Part shown: piece by piece, positions 14,323 to 47,454 of the stretch
Layout: each line of letters opens with the position of its first letter
Numbering within the stretch: the stretch's first letter is position 1
Origin: Chrysomallon squamiferum
Taxonomy: Eukaryota > Mollusca > Gastropoda > Neomphalida > Peltospiridae
Reading direction: 5' to 3'
Length of the DNA stretch: 64,000 nt
Assembly: GCA_012295275.1 (NCBI GenBank)
Contig: CM022671.1
Location: 22,178,822-22,242,821 of the forward strand
Notes under the pieces: generated by a model
The model's input: the letters and a program-made list of their open reading frames with translations, nothing else
What the model was told of the DNA's origin: nothing
The model's database searches: none
Translations under genes and position numbers: made by a program

Positions 14323-15441
14323 TTAACTAATAGTGTATTTGTGTTCATCGGGATGACCGTTGACTGCTGTCAGCTGAAACAGTGGATCTGACCTCTCATC
14401 ATGCAGCTTCGACTTCAGGCTGTTCCTGAATTTCTACGGAGTATTAAAAATAAAAAAATTAAATTTAAATTAAAAAAAAAAAAAAGAAAATATATTAATA
14501 TTAAAAGAAAATATAATAAATAATAAATAGTTAAAAATTGTAAAATAAGAAATAATTACAATACCACCACCAAAAATAAAATAATTTATATATATATATT
14601 AAATATATAAATGTTTTTTTTCTTATTATTATTATCTTTTTTAATTAACTAAAACTACAAGCAAGAACAAGAACAACAGAAGTACATGATAAACTATACT
14701 CTGTTTTCAACAGATGGCAGCAAAAGATAAATCAAGATAAAAACAATTTACAAAATAAAAATTTAAACAATACTGTCTTAGTGCTGCTGTGCTTTTACCT
14801 GCCATATATTACTTCCTTTAGCCTGGATTACTGCATGGATCATGCCAGCTGGAATGCAGATTATGGACAAAAAGGCAATAAGCCAGCCCATGCCCAGTGC
14901 CCATGATGGGTACTCATAGTTACCCACAGACAGTGGCCTGTACTGGATCATACTGAATACCCAGATACCCTGAAAATAAAATTAAAATAAAAAGGTCACA
15001 AAATACTACAACACCAACACTAACAACAATAACAATAACAATGGAATAATAATGGAATAATAACAACAACAACAACAAGAACAGTAACAATAAATAAAAA
15101 TATCTAATGTCATCTCTATTTAAATTATTTTCCTCTGTGATTTGAAGCTATTTCAAGCATTATTTTATTTATTTGTATTCATCTGTTTTCCATAAATATT
15201 CCTTCAAAGAAAATGGTATCACATTTAGACAGGATATGCATCAAATTGCAGTGATCTGTCACTTTTTAATTCAGGTAAAAAGAACATCATATTTTCCACA
15301 TGCTGTTATTTTAAATGACCAACATTTCTACTGACCAGAATGAGTAAAGGTGATACTAAGTACCAGCATGCAATGATAAAAAATGGAGCTTTAGAACCAG
15401 TCATTTCTTCTATGTTGTTACTAAGCCTTCTTGCACCTAGA

Positions 15442-15481
<40 letters not shown>

Positions 15482-15748
15482 TAAAAATAATAATAACAGA
15501 AAATAATTATAACAATTATAGAAATAAATAATTTAAACAATAAAAACATCAACAACAACAACAACAATAGTAATAATAATAATAATAAAAGATAATAGTT
15601 ACATCAAATAGAAATAAAATATAGAAATATATAGTTTAAATAATAATAATAATTACAATAATGATGATGTTGGTGATAACAATAATAATAATAATGATAA
15701 GATAATAATCATAACAACTGCAAATACATTATAGTAATACATATATTA

Positions 15749-15779
<31 letters not shown>

Positions 15780-18700
15780 TTTATAATGATGATGATAATA
15801 AAACACACTCTCCATATTTTAACAGATTTCTTATGAAGCAACAGAAATGTAAGTATTATAAATGGTATACAGCAAGGTACAGATGTTTTTAGTAAGGAAA
15901 TCTTACCATAAAACCAGGTAATTGCAATCACCTCAAAAAAAGCCAGAACCATCAAAGACAGAGCTGCCGCATAGCGATCAATCAGTTGAAAGAAGTAAAT
16001 CCCTCCCTGGAAAAATAAAAAATAAAAAATAAAAAATAAATAAATAGTAGTAGTAGTAGTAGTATCTGCAGTAGTAATATAAATGAATGTAAAATTGATA
16101 ATACATATAACATAATGATGATGATGATGATGATACGATTAAATATAATAATAAAATTAGAAATAAAAACAGTAAAATAGTAAATAAACATAATACTTAT
16201 CTATATCTTGTATAGCAAAATCTCTTTTATATAAACATACATGCTACTTGTTTAGATACTATAGGATATGTTAAAATGTACTTACAAACTACTTTACCTG
16301 TGTAATGTTGGGAAGTCCACACAGAAATGACACAACACACACAATGAGAACTAGAAATTCTTTTCTTCTCAGGTATTTCTTAACCTGTGGACCAAAATGA
16401 TCACTGATAGCAGTCACTATCACTTCAACAGATGCAAACTGAAACAGAAGAAAAACAAATTTAAATAAAAAAATTAGGCAAAATAAAATTAGACAAATTT
16501 TATTGTGTAAGTCAGTAAGGTATTTGAATACTTTTTGTTTTTAATATCTGTAATTGCTTAACAAATGGATGAAACTATAATCATTAAATTATATTGCTTT
16601 GTTATATTTTTAATTCTTATTAAGACATATATATCTGAAGAAACAGTAAAAGATTATATTACACTTTTATACTAATACAAATTCTATATATTACACAAAA
16701 TGACAAAACGCATCCTAATCATATACACAGATAAAATAAAAACGATATAATAGATTAGAAAATATCCAGGTAATGCACACAAATTGCTTTAACAATGTTT
16801 TATTAATTGTTAACATAATCACTGTATTATTACCTGACTGTCTATACCCAGACAGATAAGCATGAAGAAGAAGAGAAAAGCAAAAAGGGGAGCAACTGGC
16901 ATGTTTACAAAGGCTTGTGGGTAAATGATGAAAACCAAACCAGGGCCTTAAAAAAAAAAAAAAAAAATAAAAATAAAAATAAAAAACAAGATTTGGTAAA
17001 CAAAATTAAATGCTAACATCTATTTAAAAACATTTTTTGTAAAATTAAACAGCAATAAGAAAACAAAACAAAAAAAGTAATTTTAAGTTAAAAATTAAAA
17101 TATAATCAACTAAATTACAACACTAACTATTTAATATTAAAGAAAAAAAAAAAAGAAGAATTTTGATTTGACTACTAGTTTTAGACTTGAAGAAGTCAGA
17201 AAAAAAAGAAGGATTTACTACTGTGTTTAAGTTTTAATATAATTTTGAAAGCCTAATGACTTCAAGTAACTGTGGAACAATTTATTTACAGAATACACCT
17301 AAAGCAGTTAAATCTGAAACTAAAGTTGCTTATCATACTGCAGTTATAATTATTCTAAAACAAGATTTAGTTCAAGTTGAAATCAGTTCTGATCACAGAC
17401 TTAGATTACAAAATAACTGTCATAGTAATACCAATCATATCTTTAATTTTATCATGCAAATACTGAAAGCACAATTTATTATACCAAATAATTCTCAGAA
17501 AACATCTGTAATCACGTCTAGTGGGGCTTTTTAATCGTAATAATTGTGAATCCTTTGTAACTGTATTTAAAAGCCTACCTTCTGATACAACATCCGTTAC
17601 ATCCTTGCCCTGGATATAAGCAAGATTGCCAAGGATTGAGAAAATGGCAAATCCTGCCAGGATGCAAGTGAAAGCATCAGCTGCTGCCAGTAACAAAACA
17701 TCTCTGGAAGAAAGAAACAAAGAAAAATTAGGACACTGTAAGGACCGGACTATATCTATAAGCAAGAGAGGGAAATAAAGACACGGTCCATGTACATACA
17801 ATATTAAAATTCTAAACAAAATTACTTGTATTTTTAGATGAAAGTAAATTATTGTTATGGTGCATGATATAATAGTATATATATATAAAAAAAAAAAAAA
17901 CCTGAAGATAATATAATCACAACAACAATAATGTTCACTGACAATAAAATAAATTTAAAAAAAAAAAAGAATAATAAATATAATTGAAAATATATTTTTT
18001 TAAATTATTATTATACATTGCCAGGTAGAAGATAAATGTATTTTCAGTAAAAATAATTAAAATAATCTAGATTTCTACCTGATATCATGTCCAATACAAA
18101 ATTAAATTATTAAATAAAATCAAAATAATAAAATTAAAATAATAATTTTAAAATATTTAGTTTCATATCTCATTATACATTAACTTTTCTTAATTAATAT
18201 ATATATATACAAACAAAAACACACATATAATTCTCTGGAAAATAATTTGAGACAGTATTTTAAAACTAACATTCTGAATATTAAATATCTCATAAATGCA
18301 AAAAATAAAATAAAATAAAATAAAATAAAATCAATAAGATAATTAACACAATAAGCATCAAAATAATTCATAAAAGTTTAACTCAGTTTTAAATTTTAAC
18401 CAGTGATATAGTAATTTTGATTACTGATATAATGAATCAAATAATTGAAGGTTAAATATGACCTTGTTGGTCTATATAATTATGACTATACTGAAATTTG
18501 GAATTATATGAAATTAAAACATCCCTCTTTCCATCAACAAACTGAACCAGTCAAAGCCATTTTATTTATCATTGTTATTGTCCCCTTTTAATAAAGTCTG
18601 GATTGTTGAAAAGAAAGTTAATATACACAATATAGATCAATTGGTCAAAGGCAAATGATTTATTGAAACTAATATATCTAATGAAAATAACAACTTAAAT

Positions 18701-21700
18701 ATAATAAAATGATTTAAACAACAATAATAATAACACAAATGAAAAAAAAGTAATTTTAAATTTAAAAGGAAACTATAATCAATCAGCATATGCATATAAA
18801 TATGTATAATTTAAAAATTAAACAAAAACAAAAATAAACAAAAAATATAAATAAAAAAACTAAAAAAACTAACAAAGTAAAATAAAATTTAAGAAAGATA
18901 TTAATTAAAAACATAATAACTGAATTATTATATGCTTTTTTAAAAAGAACAAAAAAAAAAAAAAAACACCCCAAAATGTCTTCTTATCATGTATAGGAAA
19001 GAAGCAGTAAGAATGTTTTTTTTTTTTTTTTTTTTTTTTACAGTTAATTAACTTGTACGTCTGTATACGTGTATGTTGTGCTGTATACCTGAGAATTTTA
19101 TTATTAAACTTGCTGTAACTGGACATTGTGATGAGACCACCAAAAGCTACTCCCAAAGAATTGAAAGTCTGAGCTGCAGCATTTACCCAAACCTGGAAAG
19201 CAAACATTGAAATTCACTTGCAGACATCTCATGGCTGAAATTGACTGGCCCAGAGTTCTCTGTATGAGGTCATGTGTTTTAACAAACCCACATGTGGCAT
19301 TTTTTTTTTAAACTTTAAATAATGTATGTAAATACATTTGCCAAAAACACACACACACACACACACACACGCATTCATATATATAATTACACCAAGAAGT
19401 GAAATGGCCATGATTCAGAAATATTAGTGCTATTAGAACAAATTATTCCAGTAAAACTCTAATGCAGACAAACTCAAACTTGAGTCTTAATATAACAAAA
19501 CTTCAAGATGTAGTATTTCACAAGTCTAATCAGAACTCTAGAACTATTATTAAAAAATGACATCAAGTGTGCTCATTATCTAAAGTTGAAATGATATAAA
19601 CTGGCATACAAAGCTTTGTAAGTTTCAAAAGTGTGCTGAAATATGGTTAAAAAATCATTAAAACAAAAGTGTTAGTGAAAAAACATAACAGTGGTTTTTG
19701 ATTCAGTTAAAATCTAAGATCTGTGCTGTCTTGGAGGCAGAAGTAAAGACTGTTGACCGTCGATTTCATGGGTCTCAGTTTGCCAGATTTTGAGAAATCT
19801 GGAAAAATCACAACTTGAAATCTTACCTCTAGGAACCATTAAGTTATTCTGAGTCCCACTGCACAATCAGGTCAACCCTCTCTCATCCCATTATCTACCA
19901 AGATAAATTTTACAAATGCACCCATAACCATTCTCACATAACAAAATTCATACCCTAGCCTTCATTTTTCTGCTATACTTTTTTCTTTACATGTACTGTA
20001 TGATATTTGTTTACATTGTTTTTGTGTCTATTGTTTTATATTATTATATTTCTATTGAATTTTAGGGTTAATGTTTAGTTTTGTGATTTCCCAGACTTTT
20101 TTTTATTTTCTGCATCTATAACCCTCCCTGTGAAATTGTTCATTATTTTGCTATACTACATTATAAAAAATAAAATAAGAGCAACCTAATTATATATCTA
20201 TCCAATCTACCAGTGCTCTAAATCTAGATTAGTAGCAGTAAATGCAAGTTAAAGTATTCGTGTAGGTCAAAGTAACTGGGTTTTTTTTTTCAGTTCATGA
20301 GATTGCAGGATAAGCTTTCATATTTCAGTTTTTTAGGAGTATTTGGTTTCATCCTTCTGGTGAATATCAAATAAATTGAAACAAAGAATACAGACTGGAC
20401 CATTCATTTCTTATTTCTCAGAACAGTGTGAGCTTTTGTCAAATGTCCCCCAAAAAAAAAAAAAAAAAAAACCTCATAGCTAAACAGAATATTAATCCTT
20501 ATCCTTTTACCCAACAAACAGCATCATCACTTCAGAAGCATTTTTAAATAAGAAATACCTGCACAATCTGTAGTAAGTAATCGGTTCTCTCAGCTTTCAG
20601 CTGTACATAGAGCCAATATAAATCCAACAGAGATATCATAAGCTGTTCTTACAGATCAGATATCTGCACTCTCCATCTATTAATTTAACCTTTAAGTAAT
20701 CTGAACTATTATTAAATCAAAATGGATGTTATCTGAGTGAATGGTGGTGGTAATGGTATCCCCCAGAAACATTCCTCAGCATATGACATATTAAACTAAA
20801 AATTGTGGAAAAAGTATTTCAGGTAGGAAATGATAAAAATGTGTTTCCATACAAATGGATGCAATCACCAACAGTGAATATCTAATTATAGAGTGAGTGT
20901 CAAAATAATTTGAAAAATAAATGCTTCTACATAAAAAAACTAAAATGAAAGAGGTTAGCAAGTTCCTTGCAAATTTCTTTCCTGAAGCTGTTGGGTTAAC
21001 AGAGAAAATTAAATTTTAATTAACAGTGGATTCGTTCTGAAACTTCTGCCTTTTTGCTATAATTAGAAATCATTTCTTCACATGATCAGTAAAAAATCTG
21101 TTGAGTGGAACTTGCAGAGCTAAATTAAATTTCAATTAAGCTGAAATAGATATATCATTATAAATATCTTTAATGCATTTTTATAAATAAGGAAATACAG
21201 AATTTTACAAAATATGTCATAGGAGACTGGAAGATTTCATAAATTAGAGTTTTGCAAAGATTATGGACTTTATAAAATATAAGATATATTAAATACAAAC
21301 TCATGGATTTAATTTTATCAGGAACAACAAAGTAATTACTCCAGAATTAAAACTTTTCACTGAGGATCTGGTTACCTGGTTTCACTGCTGCACATGGGGA
21401 ACTGTCTAACATTAGCAGAAACATTTTTGTTTCAGAAAATAACCCATAAATACTAAAAACATTATTTTCAGGTAAATACACGTGCAACAGTACCTCAGCT
21501 GACAGAATCAGTGACCAGTTTGGTTTGATAAACCAGAGAATTCCATCAATAGCCCCTGGCAAAGTGACCCCTCGGACAAGCAGAATGACCAGTACCACAT
21601 ATGGGAATGTGGCTGTGAAATATACCACCTGAAATGTAAATACAAAAATATATATAATAAAATATAATAAAATAAAATAAAATAAAATAAAATAATTTTT

Positions 21701-23882
21701 TTTTAAATAATTAAAAAGTGAAATGCTTTATATAAATATTTTAAAAATCAAAATCAATAATAAAATTATTAAAAAAAATTCAAAATTGAAATAAATTAAA
21801 ACAATTTATACACATACATGCAAATTCAAATACAGCCAGATAGATACATGCAGATAAATATGAATACATACAAACACAAACACAAAAACATAATGGATAA
21901 TTATTAACAACCATTTACTTTTCCTGTGGACTTTGGTCCTTTCCAAATACAAAAATAAACAATAATCCAACACAGAAGTAAAATCAGAGCCAGCTCCCAT
22001 TTGATATGACCTTGATGTTCTATCCCAGAAGTCTTCCCAAGGACACGCTGACTGTAATAGATAATGCATAAAGATATTTTAAAAATTCTAATTAAAAAGA
22101 AATATAAAAACATAAATGAGATAATCAATTTTAAACAATCAAAAATTAACACAAAAAACATTTCACAACCATATGAGTAACAATTTTTTACTAAAATGCA
22201 GATATAAAAATTATGAAACTCTGTTTTGATATTAAATATTGTCTAAGCTTGTATTTTAAACTTCAATAGTAATTATCAGTATCATTTTCTAAGCATAGAA
22301 GAAAAGAAAATGGAAAAACACAAGAACAAAAACAAACTCCTAAAAACCTTCCACTAATTATTTGAATTATTTAATTTTTGTTTTTCAAATATTTATACTT
22401 GTTTTAATCATCAGTTTCAAAATCTGGAATATAATAATAAATTTTTATGTAAAATTACAACAAAATTTTTACATATATATATATGAAACAGAAAGAAGAA
22501 AAACAAATCAAGAAAGTAAACAGATAAAAAAAATATATATATATATTTTTTTTTTTAATTTAGGTGTTAATTTAGAAACAATCTTAAATATTCTGATTGA
22601 TTAAAACTGATTAATGATATAAAGTGTGAATGTTATATCCATGGTTTGTGAATGTTACTGTTGTACATCTGCCTTGTTTTAACAATATAAACTCCTGGTT
22701 GAAGTATTATATTGAAGACAGGATTTACTAATACCAGTTGAAAATACATTCAGTCCATGATTAAGAATCATTATTTAAACATGGTGGAAACCAGATATTT
22801 TTAAAACTAAACTCTTTTCTTGTTATACTTTCTTATTAATTAAGACTGGACATTAAAAAAAAAAATAAAAAAAATAAAAAAAATATTTAGACTGGATGGC
22901 AAAAAAACAATAATATACATCTTGGAAGTACATAGAAAATATTTATATTTTTTTTCCCTTCATATCATCAGTGGTATACTTTAACCAGGATGCCTCTGTG
23001 ACTCATTTAAAACTGACTCCCCAGACTGACATCTACTAGCAAACACATTTGTGTGTCCATGTCATAAAATATTACTATTGTCAAAAAAAAATTGTTTTTA
23101 AACTATTGTCAGAAAAATAATAATTCATTGTGGCTTAAATCCATTGATACATTAGCATTAAACAATTAAACAATATGTATGTCACTCATCCAACAAAAAT
23201 CATAATAACAAAAATAAATAAAGAAAACAAAAAAGAAGAAACCCTTAAAATAAATCCTGCTCACTTAAATTTCTGTGAAAAGATCAAATGAACCCCATTA
23301 ACCACATTTCAATCATCCAAGCTTTCACTTCTTACAAGTAAAAATCTTCAGTTGGAGATCTTGAATAATTCAGACAGGAAAAAATAGATGCATGTTTTTC
23401 CATGGTAATGGATCTATTCTTTATCGTGGATGAATTACTGGTCACATAGGTGATTGCAGATTGCTCAGACATTGTTGACATGTTGGTATGACCTTCACAA
23501 CAGTATTCAGAACTCCAGTCATGGTCACAAGTTTTCCATGGCAATTCAGACTGAAATGTGTTGAAGAGGTAGAAAAAAGACCATGCGATGATGATGATGT
23601 AGTAAGTAGTGAAAAGAAAGGAAATGACAACTGTTGCCAAACCAGCTCCTGAAAAAGAAAATTAACTCAATGAATGAGACTAAATATTAACTGAATGAAT
23701 AAAAGAACAAATATTAATTAATGGGACAGTAACACATTTTAATATCAAAGTCTTTAGATTTAACAAATAAATAAACAAATAAATAAATGAATAAATAATA
23801 ATAATAAAAAAAAATAATAAGAAGAAAAAATAAATAAAAAAAAATTAATTAAAAAAAAAAAAATTCTGAATAAATGAATAAA

Positions 23883-23913
<31 letters not shown>

Positions 23914-25068
23914 ACATTTCAAAGATAAAAAAAAATAATTTTAAAGAAATATAAATGAACAAACCTTTGAAGAATGGACAAAGTTTAGAAAGAGCACCAA
24001 CTGGTCCTTGTCGTGTGAACTGACCAACGGCCATCTCCATGTAAGCTAGAGGAATTCCACACAAAACCAACATAATGAAAAATGGGATGAGAAAAGCACC
24101 TGCATAATAATAATATTGTAATAGTAAAAAATAACAACAATAACAAGAAGAATAACTATGATAATTCTATAATAACAACAACAATAAATAATAATAATAA
24201 TAATAATTAATAAATAATTATATAAAAATAAAAATAAAAATATAACGTAAAAAGTTAATTTGTAAGAATATTATGAATCGGACTCCTTTCAGTTACTTAA
24301 ATATGCAATTATTTTGTCGCAATTCCAGTTAATTCATTCTTTATATTTTATTTCACCACCAGTCATTTAACACCAAATAGAAATATATGTAATTTTGCAT
24401 CAAGGATATTTAATTAGCAGTACACTAAGTGAATCGGATCCTTATAATATTTTATTTATTTATTAGTACAAATAAGTTGTAAACAGTATAAATAATTTTA
24501 GGTGTAGCAGCGACAGTCGTTGTAGAAGCAGAGGTAACAGTTAAAGTACTTGAAATTTGAGGTTTATGAACTGTATTCACAGTAACAATAAATGAATAAT
24601 TGAAAGGCATTGTTTCTGGCAGGGCTTATTAATCAAAATTGATTACTTTCCGTTCATAGGAGTGCTCGTGCTTTAATTATCTTTAGTTAGTGAAATTTTC
24701 ATTAGCACAATTATAATGATGTCACACTTGTTAACTGATCTTTGTTGGTAACTCATGCTTGATGCTAATTATTTATGTTTTTATTTCAATTTTAAATCAT
24801 AGAGAAATAAAACGCAGAGAACTGCCCATTTTCAACCGAACGGTAAACCTGCTGTGTCATTGTTTACATCAACGCTACTAAAAAACATCACGCTCTATCT
24901 GACTAAACCGACACGTTCCGGCACATTAGAAATAACGTTGTACAAACCTCCTCCGCTTCTAAAACAAAGGTAAGGGAATCGCCAGACATTTCCTAATCCA
25001 ACAGCATAACCCACAGTTGCTAACAGAAATTCAAATTTTTTTGCCCAGTGTGCTCGTTCGCTTTCCAT
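14323..25068 (-). CDS. SLC6 family Na+/Cl- coupled transporter, amino-acid branch (complete)
   Basis: Thirteen exons in transcript order: 25068-24948, 24099-23965, 23648-23336, 22051-21919, 21628-21494, 19192-19089, 17703-17579, 16946-16834, 16438-16298, 16006-15907, 15436-15336, 14969-14799, 14433-14323 (stop TAA). They encode 600 residues, the normal family length. Membrane segment 1 carries [10 protein letters not shown] with Asn27 at the Na1 sodium site. Segment 2 has the chloride-site Gln67 (EMAVGQF). Segment 6 reads [19 protein letters not shown]. Segment 7 has the chloride-site Ser336 (GFAIFSILG). Segment 8 has LGIDSQF (Asp391, Ser392, Na2 region). The second outer loop has a Cys126/Cys135 pair and sequons at Asn141, 157, 163 and 179. 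By eye, segments 6-8 and the [12 protein letters not shown] region fit the glycine/proline/ATB0,+ branch better than GABA or monoamine carriers. The substrate is not known. It would import a small solute at the plasma membrane. The ATG at 25068 was chosen because it is the only one before the conserved start of segment 1. Confidence 0.95.
23285..23348 (-). other. Splice junction of SLC6 exon 3 within the glycosylated loop
   Basis: The third exon reads straight into its intron and soon meets a stop, so the donor needs care. Ending the exon at 23336 (donor GTAAGAAG) and joining 22051 restores the frame as [14 protein letters not shown], which then enters membrane segment 4. The lengths of both exons agree with this phase. 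Confidence 0.8.
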
Positions 25069-25723
25069 CGTGTTACTCAAGTAGACGTATCACTAACCGT
25101 TTGAAGATATGAATGAATTGAAGTTTTGCTGAAATTGACGAAGCAAAATTGGAGGTCATAGATCGTAGCTAATCAAACTAGAGAAATGCCGAATCTGACA
25201 TCATACACAGAATGACATGCAGTTTCTATTCACATTTTCCCAACATACAAACACACCCGACAACGACAACAAAACGTTAGCAATGATCAGTTTTAAGCAC
25301 CTAATATATTGAACTACGTTTTAGTAAATAATAAAATAGCTTACTTTTATATTTTTTGTTGTTATTTTCATCTGCAAAGTACTCCAGTTTTATGGGTCAT
25401 ATAAAGAAAATGATGTGCATAATTTAAAATTTTATTTATATAATTATCTTATAAAAGTCAACAGTAAACTTGTACAGAACATTTGAACACGATGTGCTTT
25501 GGTACGAAATGAGTTAGTGAAACGTGACGGGAATTCGGCTAGTTTATTTTAGAAATATGTAAGGGAATGCTAATGAAAAAAGAAGAAGAAGAAGAAAAAA
25601 ATAATAAAGAAGATAAAACTCATATAACCTCTGCGTATACAAGAACCAGATTAATCTGGAATTTATTATCGAAATACATGGATTATACTGGCGTAATCTT
25701 TTGTTGTTGTTGATATAATGTGG

Positions 25724-25758
<35 letters not shown>

Positions 25759-27521
25759 TGTGTTGTTATAATATGGTGTACAGTTAAAATATAGTCCTGT
25801 AAGATATATTGAAAAGTGTTTAAAAATGTTCCGGTCATTTTAACATGCAGTTATTATTAACAAATAATATTTAATCTTGACTTAAAGATAGGAATCCACC
25901 GCTTTAAAGACAATAAACTATTAATATATAAAAATGCAATACATATGAAATCAATTGATCTCTCCTCAAACTTCTTCCTCGTCTAACATTCAAACCCATC
26001 AAACAATAGATGAAACAAAACGAAAACAAATCACTACTTAAATACAGATACAATATACTGAATAATAATAATGAAAAAAGATATTCCATCAATAAGACGA
26101 AATATTCTGGCTTTTTAAAATTTCAGATAAGAATCTCAAAATGTAAAATATCTAGATCATTTTAAACCCAGATTTTATCCGATTGTCATATTTGAGAGAT
26201 GGATCCAGAATTTTAGAAAATAAATAAGTAAAATAAAATAAATAAAGTAATCAAATAATAATAAATACATTTGTTTTTTAACTATGCCATCAGTGTGATG
26301 GATTTATATTTTCAGGAACATCAGTTTTATAATAATAATAATAAAAAAAGAAAATAGTAAATAATATCCGCCCCTACATCCCCCTTTGATAAATTGTATT
26401 AGTCATAGTTAAAGCAGGTCTGCAGAGGATTATATTTATGGTATAATATACCATGAAACAGTGATAGTATAAATAATTAATTAAATATTCATCCAAACAC
26501 ATTGTAACAGCTGGAATTTTTATTATATAGATAACACATCAGTTCCGTAGTAATACTATAAAAAGATTTTCTAGAAAACAGTGTCAATCTACATTAAAGG
26601 TATATTCCAGTGGAACTTACATATATAAAAAAATATTCTTAATGTGTATATTTCCTGCAGAGGCTATAACGAAAAAACATACATCCATCATTCGACATAA
26701 AAAAAAAAAAAAAAAAGGAAATGAATAAATCATTTTAAACATTAATATCAAACGAAAAAGAAATAAAGTTTTTTTTAAGAAAGTAAATCCTGAAAAACAA
26801 CGATCATAAATACCCCAAAAACCAAAAACACACGCCACACAAAAAACAACAAACAAATACAAAAACAAATAAACATTTGTTTTAACTTATTTTTATTACC
26901 TTAATAAGTTAATTTGTTTTATTGTTAATTTATTTTACTTTTTTACTTCCGAGTATATACAAGTACGATATAGTTTTAACAGAAACCAAATATTCCACTT
27001 TGTAAGACGCTCCTCAAGTTTACTGAAGAAACTGGGGTTATCAAGTTTTTTTCTTATAAATATTTATTAGGAAGCTTAAAAAAAAAAAATAGTAAAATAA
27101 AAATTAAAAAAAAAAAAAAAAAAAAGAAAGAAAGAAAGAAGAAAAAGAGTAATATTTGAGTAGAAATATTCTCGAAGATTCAGATTTAATGTGTGCTATT
27201 TTGTTTTTAGAGATTGCAGTGTAGATGCCTTCTACCAATGCTCGCAAATAAAATTAATCCAAGGGTGTTTAGAGGCTCACAAAAATAATACCTAATCGAC
27301 AGCTACAAATATCCGTGGTTTAGATCCACCGAATATGTTCGTTCAGAGTTAGTTCCCTTCTAGCAGGTGCTCTTTGATAATAATTTTAGCCAAAGCAAAA
27401 CATTTGACGTCACATCCTAAATAAAGTCAGCTGCTGTCAACTTTAACAATGGTATCAACATAAACCCAAACTTAACTGCATTTATCTTTCTTTATTTGTT
27501 ATTTCAAATAGTTTCGATAGA
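25069..27521. promoter_or_regulatory. Head-to-head intergenic region, SLC6 and BCAS3 promoters
   Basis: The start codons of the SLC6 gene (-) and BCAS3 (+) are 2.45 kb apart and diverge, so both promoters should lie here. The parts nearest each start are less AT-rich and contain CpGs (about 25069-25320 and 27190-27521). The middle is AT-rich with a poly-A run at 25724-25756. No open frame with recognisable content is present. Confidence 0.55.
27405..27412. promoter_or_regulatory. Palindromic cAMP-response element TGACGTCA
   Basis: A full palindromic CRE (TGACGTCA), the CREB/ATF consensus, lies about 110 bases before the BCAS3 start codon in the less AT-rich part of the divergent region. The exact 8-mer and its position suit a proximal promoter. 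Function is inferred. Confidence 0.5.

Positions 27522-47454
<19,933 letters not shown>

Noticed and set aside
25078-25080. An upstream TTG start for the SLC6 protein
   Set aside because: Not an ATG. The ATG at 25068 fits the family, where the first membrane segment begins shortly after the start.
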